From NCBI GenBank assembly GCA_009859145.1, contig VRVR01000057.1:116259-180258 (forward strand): a stretch of DNA of 64,000 bases, written 5' to 3'. Below the pieces are notes generated by a model. The model was not told the DNA's origin. It saw only the letters and a list, made by a program, of their open reading frames with translations, and made no database searches. How positions within the stretch are numbered: the stretch's first letter is position 1; each line of letters opens with the position of its first letter. The position numbers and the translations under genes were made by a program. Source of the stretch: Andalucia godoyi (taxonomy: Eukaryota; Discoba; Jakobea; Jakobida; Andaluciidae). This document shows, piece after piece, positions 50,436 through 59,962 of this stretch.

Positions 50436-52907
50436 ATGGAACCCGACGAAGAGCTTCCTTTTGACGTGGACAAGCTTGCGCGAGCGATTTTCCGAGAATA
50501 CATTGCGCGTCACAAGTACACAAAGACCAAGGATGCATTTGACATTGACGTCGTATGTCGTTTTTTTCCCCCCCTATACATCAGTAATCAATTCCGATGT
50601 TCTTCTTTTTCTCTTCCTTTTTTGCCTCCTCCTTCTTTAATTCTTGGTATTAATTGTGGCGAGTTGGATGGTTGCTTACGGTGCGGTGTGGTGTGCAATG
50701 CAATGGGATGTGGATGTGTGGAGCAGCCGAGGTCGAAGGATGACTTGAGCAGTCGGGCGGAGATGTGCCAGTTGCTGGACATTGAAGCCGAGTTTGAAGC
50801 CAAGAAGAAGAAACACGGAAAGGACATGCCGTCGTGCTTGGAGATCCTATCCGAGAAGATCATCCGCAACATCCTGAAGTCCGAGCAGGATGCCTTGATA
50901 CAGGAGCAGAGGGCAGAGGTGGAGGCCAAGAAGAAGGCCACTGCTGCATCGGTTCCGGTTCCGGTGCCAGCATCTGTGCCTGTGCCAGTTGCGGTGCCAG
51001 TTACGGCTGGGAATGCGACAGCCGGTGGGCCGGGGGCCGCGCTGCAGAAGAAGCAACTTCGGCGCGAGGACTTTTTGTGCATGCGCAAGCGATCCGAGAC
51101 GATCATGCGGCGAGATGGTGACATTGCAGGACAGCAGTTCGTCATTGACGATGTGGAGGACTGCAGGATTTGTCTGCTGGATTACTCAGCGCAGATCAGC
51201 GTGGACTTTGCAAAGAACTGCGAGATCATTATTGGGCCGTGTGAAGGATCGGTGTTCTTGCGCGACTGCGAAAACTGCACGTTTGCAATCGCGACGCGGC
51301 AGTTTCGATGCCGGGACTGCGTGAACTGCACCGTCTTTTTGTATTGCGCTACGGAGCCCATTATTGAGACATCAACAGGACTGAAGTTTGCTCCGTGGAA
51401 TGCGGCATACAAGCACCAAGGGGTGCATTTTGAAAGAGCCGGACTCGACCCAGGTGCCAGTCAATGGGACAGAATTTTCGACTTCAACAAGGACCAGGAC
51501 GTCAAAGGCACGCTTACGCATTGGGCCAAACTCGGCACTGACGATTTCAAGGTGTTTGAGTTCGACTATGGCGAGAACGTTGTCAAAGGCGGAATCACGC
51601 TCGATATGATCAACTCGGCAGAGGATGGTCTTGGGGTGGACGAGGAGGATATGGACGTTGGTGACCTTGCAGAGGAGGAAAACCTCCCGCTTCCGGACAA
51701 CGAATCGAAGCAATCTGCGGTAACCCTGGACGTGTTCTTCCAGAATGGCAATGCACAGAGCGTCGCAGATGCGGATCGTGCGCGGAAGGACACCAACAAG
51801 AACGAGAGCGAGCCTGCCGTTGCAGCGGTGCTGGAGGAGGACATTCTGGAAGTCGAGGATATCGACGAGGATGACCTTGACAATTCTCTGCCGCTTCCAG
51901 AGGACTCCGGTCTTCGACAGCAGCGAAGGATTGATCGATTTGAAAGCCACGCATTGAAACAACTCATCTTTGGACCCCAATCCAGACTGGTTCCGGATGC
52001 ATGGACACATCAAAAATTGACGGAGTTTGTTAAGCCTGTTGGAAGCATTGGAAACTGGGCGATCAATCAGGAGGAGGGAGGCCCGTGCGGAATTCTTGCT
52101 GCTGTCCAGGCGTTCGTGTTGCGAGAACTGCTGTTTGGATCGAAAAGAACGCAGCTCACGAAGGTGTCTGCTGCAGACGCGAGAAAGGCTCTTGTCAGCG
52201 CCCTTGCGTTCATTCTCGATCAGATCCGAGAATCGTCGCTCTCCTCCTCGTTTCATGTGGTGCAAGGCCGGGGTGCTGACTTCGCAGCCTATTCTGTGTT
52301 CTCGTTCTCCTCGCTGAAGGATGTTGTGGACTTTCTGGCTGCGGCACCGGATATCTGGGCACTCGAGTTTCTTCTCAGCATGATTTTGACGCGCGGCGGA
52401 CCGGACGTCATCAAGAAGGAGGACTTTGATGACCCGGGTGCCACGTTGATCGGATCGCATTCGTACGGTACTCAAGAGCTCGTCAACCTGGTACTGTTCG
52501 GTCGCGCACATTCGCAGGTTTTTGATGGTCAGGACGACTCTCACGGAATCATGCTTCGGGGATGTCCCATTCGCTCTGAAATCGGCTTTCTGACGCTACT
52601 GGAGTACTATCAGAATGTCCAAGTGGGATCCAATCTGAAGAACCCGAAACTTCCCATCTGGGTGATCTGCTCGGAGTCGCATTATTCCGTGTGCTGGTCG
52701 CATAGTGCTAAGTCTGCGGAGGCTGTTTTGGAAGAGGACGAGTTGTGGTACTATGATGGTCTTGCTCGCATGACAGAGCTTGTCCACTGGACTGTGAAAG
52801 CGAACAGCACATTTGACGGGGAATCGGATTCTCCTCTTGAAAACGTTCTCCGGACCCGGTGGACCGCAGCTGAAGTGGATTGGAACGGTGCTGATCGAAT
52901 TCTGTAA
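50436..52907 (+). CDS. LisH-TBCC-MINDY fusion deubiquitinase
   Basis: The chosen start is the ATG at 50436 (MEPDEELPFDVDKL); an ATG at 50187 in the same frame would add 83 poorly composed residues. With the intron at 50553-50726 removed, the product has 765 residues. Order: a LisH motif (ARAIFREYIARHKYTKTKDAF joined across the intron to PRSKDDLSSRAEMCQLL); a linker with a Val-Pro repeat; a TBCC/RP2 beta-helix domain with the arginine-finger motif RQFRCRDC, typical of GAPs for tubulin or Arl GTPases; then a MINDY-3/4 type catalytic domain with Gln and Cys493 (QEEGGPCG) and His691 (SESHYSV). MINDY enzymes trim Lys48 polyubiquitin. The fusion with a TBCC domain is unusual. Confidence 0.9.
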   Translation: MEPDEELPFDVDKLARAIFREYIARHKYTKTKDAFDIDVVCRFFPPLYISNQFRCSSFSLPFLPPPSLILGINCGELDGCLRCGVVCNAMGCGCVEQPRSKDDLSSRAEMCQLLDIEAEFEAKKKKHGKDMPSCLEILSEKIIRNILKSEQDALIQEQRAEVEAKKKATAASVPVPVPASVPVPVAVPVTAGNATAGGPGAALQKKQLRREDFLCMRKRSETIMRRDGDIAGQQFVIDDVEDCRICLLDYSAQISVDFAKNCEIIIGPCEGSVFLRDCENCTFAIATRQFRCRDCVNCTVFLYCATEPIIETSTGLKFAPWNAAYKHQGVHFERAGLDPGASQWDRIFDFNKDQDVKGTLTHWAKLGTDDFKVFEFDYGENVVKGGITLDMINSAEDGLGVDEEDMDVGDLAEEENLPLPDNESKQSAVTLDVFFQNGNAQSVADADRARKDTNKNESEPAVAAVLEEDILEVEDIDEDDLDNSLPLPEDSGLRQQRRIDRFESHALKQLIFGPQSRLVPDAWTHQKLTEFVKPVGSIGNWAINQEEGGPCGILAAVQAFVLRELLFGSKRTQLTKVSAADARKALVSALAFILDQIRESSLSSSFHVVQGRGADFAAYSVFSFSSLKDVVDFLAAAPDIWALEFLLSMILTRGGPDVIKKEDFDDPGATLIGSHSYGTQELVNLVLFGRAHSQVFDGQDDSHGIMLRGCPIRSEIGFLTLLEYYQNVQVGSNLKNPKLPIWVICSESHYSVCWSHSAKSAEAVLEEDELWYYDGLARMTELVHWTVKANSTFDGESDSPLENVLRTRWTAAEVDWNGADRIL
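50553..50726 (+). other. Candidate spliceosomal intron, in frame
   Basis: The donor is GTATGT after GACGTC and the acceptor is GAGCAG before CCGAGG, with a T/C-rich stretch inside. Length is 174 bases, a multiple of three with no stop codon, so the gene reads through if unspliced. Removing it joins two halves of a LisH motif exactly (DIDV + PRSKDD). The 58 residues it would encode are Phe/Pro/Cys-rich and unlike either flank. Confidence 0.8.
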
Positions 52908-52908
52908 G

Positions 52909-52960
52909 AATCATCATTATCATTATCATCATCATCATCATCATCAGCATCAGCAGCATG
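52909..52960 (+). repeat. ATC triplet microsatellite
   Basis: Imperfect (ATC/ATT)n in the 3' flank of the MINDY gene, followed by an ATGC repeat (about 52958-52974). Confidence 0.8.
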
Positions 52961-53094
52961 CATGCATGCATGTGATGCATTCCTGCATGGGACCTGCAAA
53001 CGTATTTACAAAAGAGCAACAACAAGAGGTACTAATAAATTGGAACAGTCTCCAACAGGGAGATAAGACAGAACGCACTTGGAAGGACACAGAT

Positions 53095-53919
53095 TTATAA
53101 TTGGGGTACTGCAGTGTATCCCTCTGCCAACTTCACGGCGGGAACACCCGGCTGGCTGGAATTGGCAACGACCTGCGCCAATTGGACCAGGCTCGCAACG
53201 ACGGCGGCCGGATCCACGTACTGCGAAGTGTGCTGCAGCAGCGCCTTTTGCTTTGCAGCCATCGACAGATCGTCCAAGGAAATCAGCAACGGAGCATCAT
53301 GAAAGCCAAACAACCAGACCATAGGCACAACATGCGGGATAACGCCAAGTTCTTGCAAGTCTGGAAGCGCCCTCCAGTCTCTTGCTAAAGGATAGACAGC
53401 ATCTAGGGTTCTTGCACCCACGGTAACGTGATCGCGGTGGATCACTCCGTACTGAAAGGCTTGAAAATCCATGTACGGGTTGAATGTAAGAACCAAGTCC
53501 GGTCGGAACTCCCGGATCTGAATTGCAATCGCGCGTTTGACATCCATCGGAGGAACCGCATCCAGAGCGCCGTCTGGAAATCGCAGAAAACGGACGGAAT
53601 CGACTCCCAAAACATCGGCTGCATTAGTTTGCTCTTGCTCTCGCATCGCCGCGACAGCTCCTGGACTAGTGGTCACATCTTTTCCATACCCATGCTCTCC
53701 CGAAGTAGCCAATACGTACCGCACAAGCGTCCCTTGCTTCACCAGTTGGAAAACAAGTCCGCCGCAGATCGTCTCGATGTCGTCGGGATGCGCTGCAACG
53801 ACGAGAGTTCGATTCGACGATGGCACCGAAACAGTCGTCGCACACACACGGAACGGGACTGTGCTTCCCAGAGCAATTGCAACGGTCGCAATCAGCAGCA
53901 GGAACGCATCGTACTTCAT
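53095..53919 (-). CDS. Secreted PIG-L/LmbE-family deacetylase
   Basis: The product has 274 residues. A signal peptide (about 1-27) precedes the de-N-acetylase domain. The metal site is A43-H-P-D-D-I-E49, with the partner motif IHRDH further on and the family segments ATSGEHGYGK and MREQEQTNAADVLGV. The family removes N-acetyl groups from GlcNAc-PI, mycothiol precursors or related sugars. In the GPI pathway the enzyme is ER-anchored with its catalytic domain facing the cytosol, whereas this one looks exported or lumenal and lacks another anchor. It may therefore be a scavenging or cell-wall-directed enzyme, possibly of bacterial origin. Confidence 0.9.
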   Translation of the reverse strand: MKYDAFLLLIATVAIALGSTVPFRVCATTVSVPSSNRTLVVAAHPDDIETICGGLVFQLVKQGTLVRYVLATSGEHGYGKDVTTSPGAVAAMREQEQTNAADVLGVDSVRFLRFPDGALDAVPPMDVKRAIAIQIREFRPDLVLTFNPYMDFQAFQYGVIHRDHVTVGARTLDAVYPLARDWRALPDLQELGVIPHVVPMVWLFGFHDAPLLISLDDLSMAAKQKALLQHTSQYVDPAAVVASLVQLAQVVANSSQPGVPAVKLAEGYTAVPQL

Positions 53920-54029
53920 TCTCTTTTACGGACTACCATACACAATAACCACACAAGCCTCCTAAGCTTCAACGTTCCGAGTTTCGAGTTCCCGACCCTC
54001 CTTCAATCGTCACCACGCATCATCAACAG

Positions 54030-54515
54030 CACATCAGTCATCACACATCAGTGCGGACTCAAGAACGGGGTAAAAAGAATGTCCTGCGTCCTGCGGGATG
54101 CGCAAATGGACAAGTACGGTTTCCTCACGCCTACATTGTACACTGAACATGCATATCTACGAATGGACATGCATATTCAGTCTTGCATCCCGTTGCCGGG
54201 AAGGGGATAGGCCCCCAACACGCCTCACGGCGTTCTTCAGATAAATGCTCCGCGCTCCGTTCCCAATCTCGATCAATCGGTGAGCCACTTTCTCAGCGTG
54301 ACACGTTGTTCCTGAGAAGGGTGCATTTTTGATTCTGACGGCCCTAGCAGTAGGTGTAGTGACACGTGGTCTCTTAGGAGGTCTGCGGGACCTAGGAGGC
54401 CCTGTATCACGAATTCCTGTGAAACAAAACGTGCTAGTGTCGGCCAGTATTGACCGTGTCTGTTTATGTATACTTCCATCCGCATGCATGACAATGACGT
54501 GTTATTATTCAGCGG
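54030..54515 (-). mobile_element. Dispersed repeat copy 5, longest and mosaic
   Basis: A 486-base copy. From 54131 inward it matches copy 3 over its full length. From 54030 to 54130 it matches the sequence beyond the terminal motif of copy 4 (46324-46423). It also keeps the 20-base segment that copy 3 lost. Thus it joins an outer flank seen only in copy 4 with an inner part seen only in copy 3. It carries the same extra base after DRD as those copies. It lies 55 bases from the stop codon of the adenine methyltransferase gene. Confidence 0.8.
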
Positions 54516-54570
54516 CAAACAGCCAAGCATAATAAAGGTCGCGTATGGAGAAACGGCATGATGGGCGTTG

Positions 54571-57500
54571 CTACTGACTAGCGTCGACGGGGGAGTGAAA
54601 CGGATGAATGTAGGCGTCGACCAAGGGCAGAATGCATTCCGCAAATTGGGCAAACGAAACGATGTCCTCGGTGCGATGGTTCATGATTGCAGAGTGGCTG
54701 AATTCAAACGCGCTTGGGATGCCCGGGTAATCATGGGGCACATCGACTGCAAATTGATGCCCAAGAAGAAACATCATTTCGCGCTGTTGCGCATTCGAGA
54801 ATCCATACAGAAGGAACGCATATCGATCAATCGCGCAAAACACGACGAGGAACGAGTGAAAAACTTGGAAAAACCGTGCATGGGCCTGCACAACATCCAG
54901 AGACAGTAATGACGACGGGTGAACTTCGGTGACGCCGAACCCGGGGGGCTTCATCTTTGGGTCTATTTCAATGAGCGTTCGCTGCATCTCCATGCATCGA
55001 GCAACCAACTGCACCATAACGGACCGCTGCATAGGAGATGCTGCGGCTTTGATGGGGAATTCCACAACTCCAACAGTGGTATAGTTGCGAAGCCCATCGT
55101 TGGATCGCCGCGTCCCCCCGCAGTGCTCGTCGAAAAACGACCGAACGGAAGAAACCATAAGACCCAGCACAAAGTAGATGTGCGGCTCGGCGTACGTGGA
55201 AAGATGTGGATACCACTCGATGCGCACCTGCTCGGTCGACACGCGACCATCTCTCGGAGTCCATGCTAGCGTCTTTTTGCAAGGGATTCCTCCAGAGAAG
55301 TCCAGAAAAAATCTGTTTCGTCTGTAGTGGAATTCACGACGTTGGATTTCTGCAATGAGAATCTTCGGGAGATGACGACGAAACCGCACAAGACTTTTTG
55401 TCATCCAGGCAGAATACAGCATGTCCGTGCTCTCTCCAAACGTGTTGCGCAGTTTCATCTGCAGATCGGCTGGTAGTTCTGAAAATCGCTGTTTTAGCCA
55501 CGCTGCAGCCTCAGAATGAGGATCAACTGGAGCAAAAACAGGATGCGCCCAGACACACAGTCGGCTTGGCAGCTCGCCGTAAATCCACCGGCCCATATCG
55601 CTGGCCTTGGATAGCGCAACCAGCACAGAAGACAGATTCGCACTCATCTTTTCAATATCCTTGCATGAATGGTGATACACGGAGTCCGGGGTCATCTGCG
55701 GCCCTCGGGAAATTTCAAACAGTGACTTCTCTCCAACACAGTCGGAAAGCGAGGAGTACACATCATAAACGCCAGTTCTGGAAGGCAGCATATCCAGAAG
55801 GCCGTGCCAATGGACCAAGTCCTGCGCGACTGGAAGCACATGCCTGAAGTCATTCGCACAACACGATACCTCTGCTGCGTCGCACAGCGGCAGTGCAATG
55901 CGAACACAGAGGCCGTTGGCATCCTCTGGCGATCTTTCGGTCACGAGAACAACTAACGAACCAGCATAGTCCGAAAATGATTTCCAGGAGGAAAAGAACA
56001 ACAAGGGCTGCGCACATAAATGCGAAAGCAGCAGTACCGGCACAGACGTCTTCGACCGCCTCGAGAACTCTGCCAACTTTAGAATTACATCTCGTTGTGG
56101 ACTCTCACGGGGGTCAGAGCCACCATCTTCTGAATACGCAACTGCTGCGGGAAAGCTGTATAGTCCAAGCACCACGTTCAGCGCACTGTTGATGCTCGAA
56201 AACGCTTGAGTGCCCATGGCGCATGGGTGGACAAGTGCAAACGAATCGTAGGGATGGGCTGATGAACCGCTGATGCAAAAGTCTCCGCTGAGCACGTCGA
56301 TCTGCTCATCTGGCATGCACAACCTGCAATGGGATATGATCCAATCTGTGGAGTATCGATGCTGAGCGCAGGCAGCAACACTTGAATGTATCATCCTTGG
56401 ATGGTCGCAAGCATAGGATGAACCGTCGTCCACTTCCGGGTCGAACTGCAATACCTGACAGGCAACCGAGTCCAGAACCTCATCAAAATTCGCATGCAAA
56501 TCTCCTGCCATCACCATCCTTGGAGAAAATTGCCACAACGAGGTCCGCGAATTGCCAAGAACAGGATGCGTGATCACGGTCACCAGAGAATCGACGTCAG
56601 CATCTCGAAATATCGAATTTTGCAGATAGATCATGTCACGAATTCTTGCGTACCGATGCAGCAATTGACGGACAAACTGCGCGTGAATGTTCGTCAGCCA
56701 GGCCGATGGCGTGACAAAGCAATACACACCGTACGCAGACAGCCGAAACAGACCGAGAACAATGAACAGATAGTACAGGTCTGCCCTCCCGTTTGTCGAT
56801 ACGCCAACGTCTCGAAAACGCATCGCAACTGTTGCATCTGGGAACACACTCGTTTCCGAGCAGCACAGCGAAGACGACTGCGCAACATACGGCGGATTTG
56901 CGAGAATAAAATCAAACAGCTTGCCGCTCCAGTGTGCAACGTCATCATTTTCTGGAACTGCAAATGGTCTCCGTGATCGCAGAATCTGCAGGGAATCGAA
57001 GCAATGCAGCTTCATGGACTTCAGGATGAACGAAAAACGCTGGGCTCGAGCTCGAACGACAAGGGGCAGCATCATAAACATGCAATTCATGCAGGCCAGC
57101 TCATGCGCACATCTGTCCCGGTCGACGCCGTAAATTTCTTCGCAAAGCTGGTCGACAACATGGCACCAGTCCACATCGATTGTTGGGAAGCGACCCATGG
57201 ATTGCACATCATGGTGAATGAACTGCACTATCGCATGGATGTAAGCACCAATGAAAACACCGGAGCCCATAGCGGGGTCGAGGAAGGAGCGTACGCAATA
57301 CCGGAACGGAGGAGTAGGATTCAGACGACGAACTGCACAACTTGCGTTTCTTGTTGAGATGTTCACCATCATCACCGCGACGCTCCTTGGAGTCATATAT
57401 TGTCCAAGAGCCCGACGCATGTTCTTCATCTGAAATTCAAGCTTTGAAGAAGGACCCACGTTCAGTGATGCGAGCAGGTCATATTCACAGCCGTGGAAAT

Positions 57501-58206
57501 CCGTCACCAAATCACAAAAGTCCGCGACAGGAAGCTCCATGTTCCTGAGAAGCCATTCGCACATAGCCAGATGTTCCGACACCAGTGTTGGTGAAATCAA
57601 GTGCTCATAGCTGTCTGCATGATCGTGGTTGTCGGCAAGAAACCGATGGATCCAGAAGAATGGGTTTGCATCGGAAACAAGAAAGGAATCCCACAGCGTG
57701 CCTCGCAGGTCCGCTTCATTTGGCGCAAGGACTCCTAGCAAGCATGCGTACCGCCTGCTTGTCTGCTGAGTAGCATGGGAAGCGAGAGTGAAGCACGCGC
57801 TGTTGAGCACGGCCATGATTACCAAGTGTCGCGCGGCGCGCGCTAGATACAGCCAGCAAGCGCCTTCGATCAGCGCTTCATGATGGGGAAGGCAACCCAG
57901 GCTGGCCAGTCCGTCCGGTGCGGTTTTTTGACCGCACCGGAGCCGGCAAAAGGACTGCAGAAGCCGGAACGACGACGCCCGGATCGTTTCGATTGGTCCC
58001 TCGTTGCATTTGAGCAAACCCGACACAACCACCACGCACTCGACAAACGCAGATGCCAGACGATCTGAGACATCCGGAACCGAACGCAGGATCCGAGTTC
58101 CCAAGGAGATCTCTGTGCAGAGCATATGAATAACTTCAATGTACCGTCTTTGCATACACTTCATCACCGCACATTTTGGCATTGCCGCCGAACGCTCCTC
58201 GCGCAT
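54571..58206 (-). CDS. Bacterial-type N6-adenine DNA methyltransferase (Eco57I/type IIG-like)
   Basis: The product has 1211 residues from the ATG at 58206; the frame opens 24 codons earlier with TTG only. Motif X-like LGQYMTPRSVAVMM precedes motif I DPAMGSG (Asp310 to Gly316) and motif IV NPPY (Asn437-Tyr440, in FILANPPYVAQ), followed by GRADLYYLF and GVYCFVTPSAWLTN. This order is typical of gamma-class adenine methyltransferases of restriction systems (Eco57I, TaqI-like, BREX PglX). The C-terminal 500 residues probably form the target-recognition region. I saw no clear PD-(D/E)xK nuclease motif in the N-terminal 270 residues. Such enzymes are rare in eukaryotes. Horizontal acquisition is likely, and no restriction partner is in the window. 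Confidence 0.85.
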   Translation of the reverse strand: MREERSAAMPKCAVMKCMQRRYIEVIHMLCTEISLGTRILRSVPDVSDRLASAFVECVVVVSGLLKCNEGPIETIRASSFRLLQSFCRLRCGQKTAPDGLASLGCLPHHEALIEGACWLYLARAARHLVIMAVLNSACFTLASHATQQTSRRYACLLGVLAPNEADLRGTLWDSFLVSDANPFFWIHRFLADNHDHADSYEHLISPTLVSEHLAMCEWLLRNMELPVADFCDLVTDFHGCEYDLLASLNVGPSSKLEFQMKNMRRALGQYMTPRSVAVMMVNISTRNASCAVRRLNPTPPFRYCVRSFLDPAMGSGVFIGAYIHAIVQFIHHDVQSMGRFPTIDVDWCHVVDQLCEEIYGVDRDRCAHELACMNCMFMMLPLVVRARAQRFSFILKSMKLHCFDSLQILRSRRPFAVPENDDVAHWSGKLFDFILANPPYVAQSSSLCCSETSVFPDATVAMRFRDVGVSTNGRADLYYLFIVLGLFRLSAYGVYCFVTPSAWLTNIHAQFVRQLLHRYARIRDMIYLQNSIFRDADVDSLVTVITHPVLGNSRTSLWQFSPRMVMAGDLHANFDEVLDSVACQVLQFDPEVDDGSSYACDHPRMIHSSVAACAQHRYSTDWIISHCRLCMPDEQIDVLSGDFCISGSSAHPYDSFALVHPCAMGTQAFSSINSALNVVLGLYSFPAAVAYSEDGGSDPRESPQRDVILKLAEFSRRSKTSVPVLLLSHLCAQPLLFFSSWKSFSDYAGSLVVLVTERSPEDANGLCVRIALPLCDAAEVSCCANDFRHVLPVAQDLVHWHGLLDMLPSRTGVYDVYSSLSDCVGEKSLFEISRGPQMTPDSVYHHSCKDIEKMSANLSSVLVALSKASDMGRWIYGELPSRLCVWAHPVFAPVDPHSEAAAWLKQRFSELPADLQMKLRNTFGESTDMLYSAWMTKSLVRFRRHLPKILIAEIQRREFHYRRNRFFLDFSGGIPCKKTLAWTPRDGRVSTEQVRIEWYPHLSTYAEPHIYFVLGLMVSSVRSFFDEHCGGTRRSNDGLRNYTTVGVVEFPIKAAASPMQRSVMVQLVARCMEMQRTLIEIDPKMKPPGFGVTEVHPSSLLSLDVVQAHARFFQVFHSFLVVFCAIDRYAFLLYGFSNAQQREMMFLLGHQFAVDVPHDYPGIPSAFEFSHSAIMNHRTEDIVSFAQFAECILPLVDAYIHPFHSPVDASQ

Positions 58207-59324
58207 TTTTCTTTCTTCCCACGTCAGCGGACAGCCTGCGCGCGCAACAAGCAAAAAAGAACTGTCCCAGAATACCAAGAAAAGAACAAGGCACTAATCC
58301 ACTACTACACCCCAAATGCGACAAGCCGTTACGCACAATGCACGCATTACAACGATTGTATTACGTTACTGTCCCTCTTTTTACGAGGAGGGGGAAAAAT
58401 GCCAAACACCGATTCGTTTGCAGAGGAGAAAGAAAGACGTTTCCTCGTGCGTGGCCGTGCTCCCACAGGCAGTGCGAAATGACTGCATCTGACGGATACC
58501 GATACCTGTCGCGAGAAACGCCTGGTCGATGCGGCGGCACGGCCGAGGCTGGCTGGGAGGATCGTTCTCCTGACGGCCGAGCGGATGCTGCAGCCGGAAA
58601 CGGATGCATTGCCAGTGCATTCATGTCCGCGCAGCAGCCTGAATTCCGCTGTCCAGAAAACACCTGCTGTACAACGCATCCAGAGGGCAGTCGATGGGCC
58701 GTCGATTTCGCACATGAATCCTCTTTGCGTCCCCGTTTTGTTTTCATTCTCTTTTTCTATTTACTTCTTACAATTAGGCCGGTCAGCTTCTTATGAGATG
58801 CATGCTTTGTTTTCATTCTGAGCATGGATCTGAACGACCGGCTGAGATAGACCAGTGAGTAAGCTATCGAACTCGCACTGATCCGTTGCTTGAATTCGCT
58901 AGTAGACACTGGGAAAAACACACCCAACTCCAAGCACACCTTACACCCTTTTGCGCATGAGAAACATTCACGATATGCACTTTACACCTTTAAAAAAAAC
59001 ACGTACTTGAGCCCCGGCATAGCTGGTTTGAGCTTGTTAGAAAGATCCCTCTATGGAGCCATGCGATGTTTTTGCCTTTGACGAAAGGTGCTGCTTGAGG
59101 GTTCGATAGATAAAGCAAAAACAGAAGACAACAGAGAGAAATGAAAAAATGTGATGAAAAATTCTACTTGACTACGGTAAGAAAATCGTATTGTTTGAAA
59201 ACGGTCGTCAGTCAGTTCACTTCAGCTCATATTTCCTCGCCACTTTCAGTTTTGTCTCTCTTCTCGCAATCATTCCTTGCAAAGGCCTTTTTTTTTTTGG
59301 AGTGTGGAGGGTGGGTCGAGCGAG
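58207..59324. other. Intergenic, nothing supported
   Basis: About 1.1 kb between divergent genes. A 206-codon plus frame (58176-58796) overlaps three minus-strand frames of similar size. None has a domain, signal or consistent composition. The segment 58800-59280 is A/T-richer with no long frames and likely contains the Pth2 promoter. No tRNA-like cloverleaf was found by eye. Confidence 0.45.
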
Positions 59325-59948
59325 ATGTCAGAAATGCTGCTGTCGTTTGCGAACAAGCTGCCGCTTGCGATCGCCTTTGGAGTCGGAGTCTTGTCGGCGA
59401 GTGTTTATTTTCAACGCGCTTTTGCGTGTCGCAAGCGCGTTGCAGCAGAGGACAAGGACAAGGACGAGGACGAGAACGGGAGCGGCGACGAAAGCGAGAA
59501 CGACAGCGACGACGAAGATTCGGACGCGGACGCGCACACGCTGACGAAAGGTTCGCAGAAATTGAGTGAACGCGCATCGTGGGATGGTGTTTCGGACGAC
59601 TTGAAAATGGTCTTGATTGTTCGGACAGATCTGGGGATGCAAAAGGGCAAAGCTGCTGCGCAATGTTGCCATGCGTGTCTGGCGTCGTATGAAAAGGCGA
59701 AGAAGATATGCCCAAAGACGCTTCGAGAATGGTACGAATATGGCCAGCCGAAGATCACTCTGAAAGTAGACAGCGAAGAGGCACTCGTGCAGGTGTGGGC
59801 AGAGGCAAAGGCCGCAGGGCTTCCTTGCTATCTGGTTTGCGATGCTGGCCGAACCCAGATTGCCGCAGGTTCCAAGACAGTCGTTGCCATCGGGCCCGCT
59901 CCCAATGCTGAAATCGACAAGATCACGGGATCCTTGAAGCTGTACTGA
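59325..59948 (+). CDS. Peptidyl-tRNA hydrolase 2 with N-terminal membrane anchor
   Basis: The product has 207 residues from the ATG at 59325. An N-terminal hydrophobic helix (LPLAIAFGVGVLSASVYF) is followed by a long Asp/Glu/Ser-rich linker. The PTH2 domain starts near 92: KMVLIVRTDLGMQKGKAAAQCCHACLASYEKA, then YGQPKITLKV, LVCDAGRTQIAAGSKTVVAIGPAP and the terminal GSLKLY. The enzyme releases peptides from stalled peptidyl-tRNA. In animals the same layout (Bit1/PTRH2) sits on the mitochondrial outer membrane. It is tail-to-tail with the next gene, with 14 bases between stops. Confidence 0.95.
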   Translation: MSEMLLSFANKLPLAIAFGVGVLSASVYFQRAFACRKRVAAEDKDKDEDENGSGDESENDSDDEDSDADAHTLTKGSQKLSERASWDGVSDDLKMVLIVRTDLGMQKGKAAAQCCHACLASYEKAKKICPKTLREWYEYGQPKITLKVDSEEALVQVWAEAKAAGLPCYLVCDAGRTQIAAGSKTVVAIGPAPNAEIDKITGSLKLY

Positions 59949-59962
59949 CGTTGGAAACGGAA

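Noticed and set aside
58176-58796. A 206-codon frame upstream of the methyltransferase gene
   Set aside because: Three comparable frames overlap it on the other strand; it has no domain, signal peptide or coherent composition, and its 5' part overlaps the methyltransferase start.
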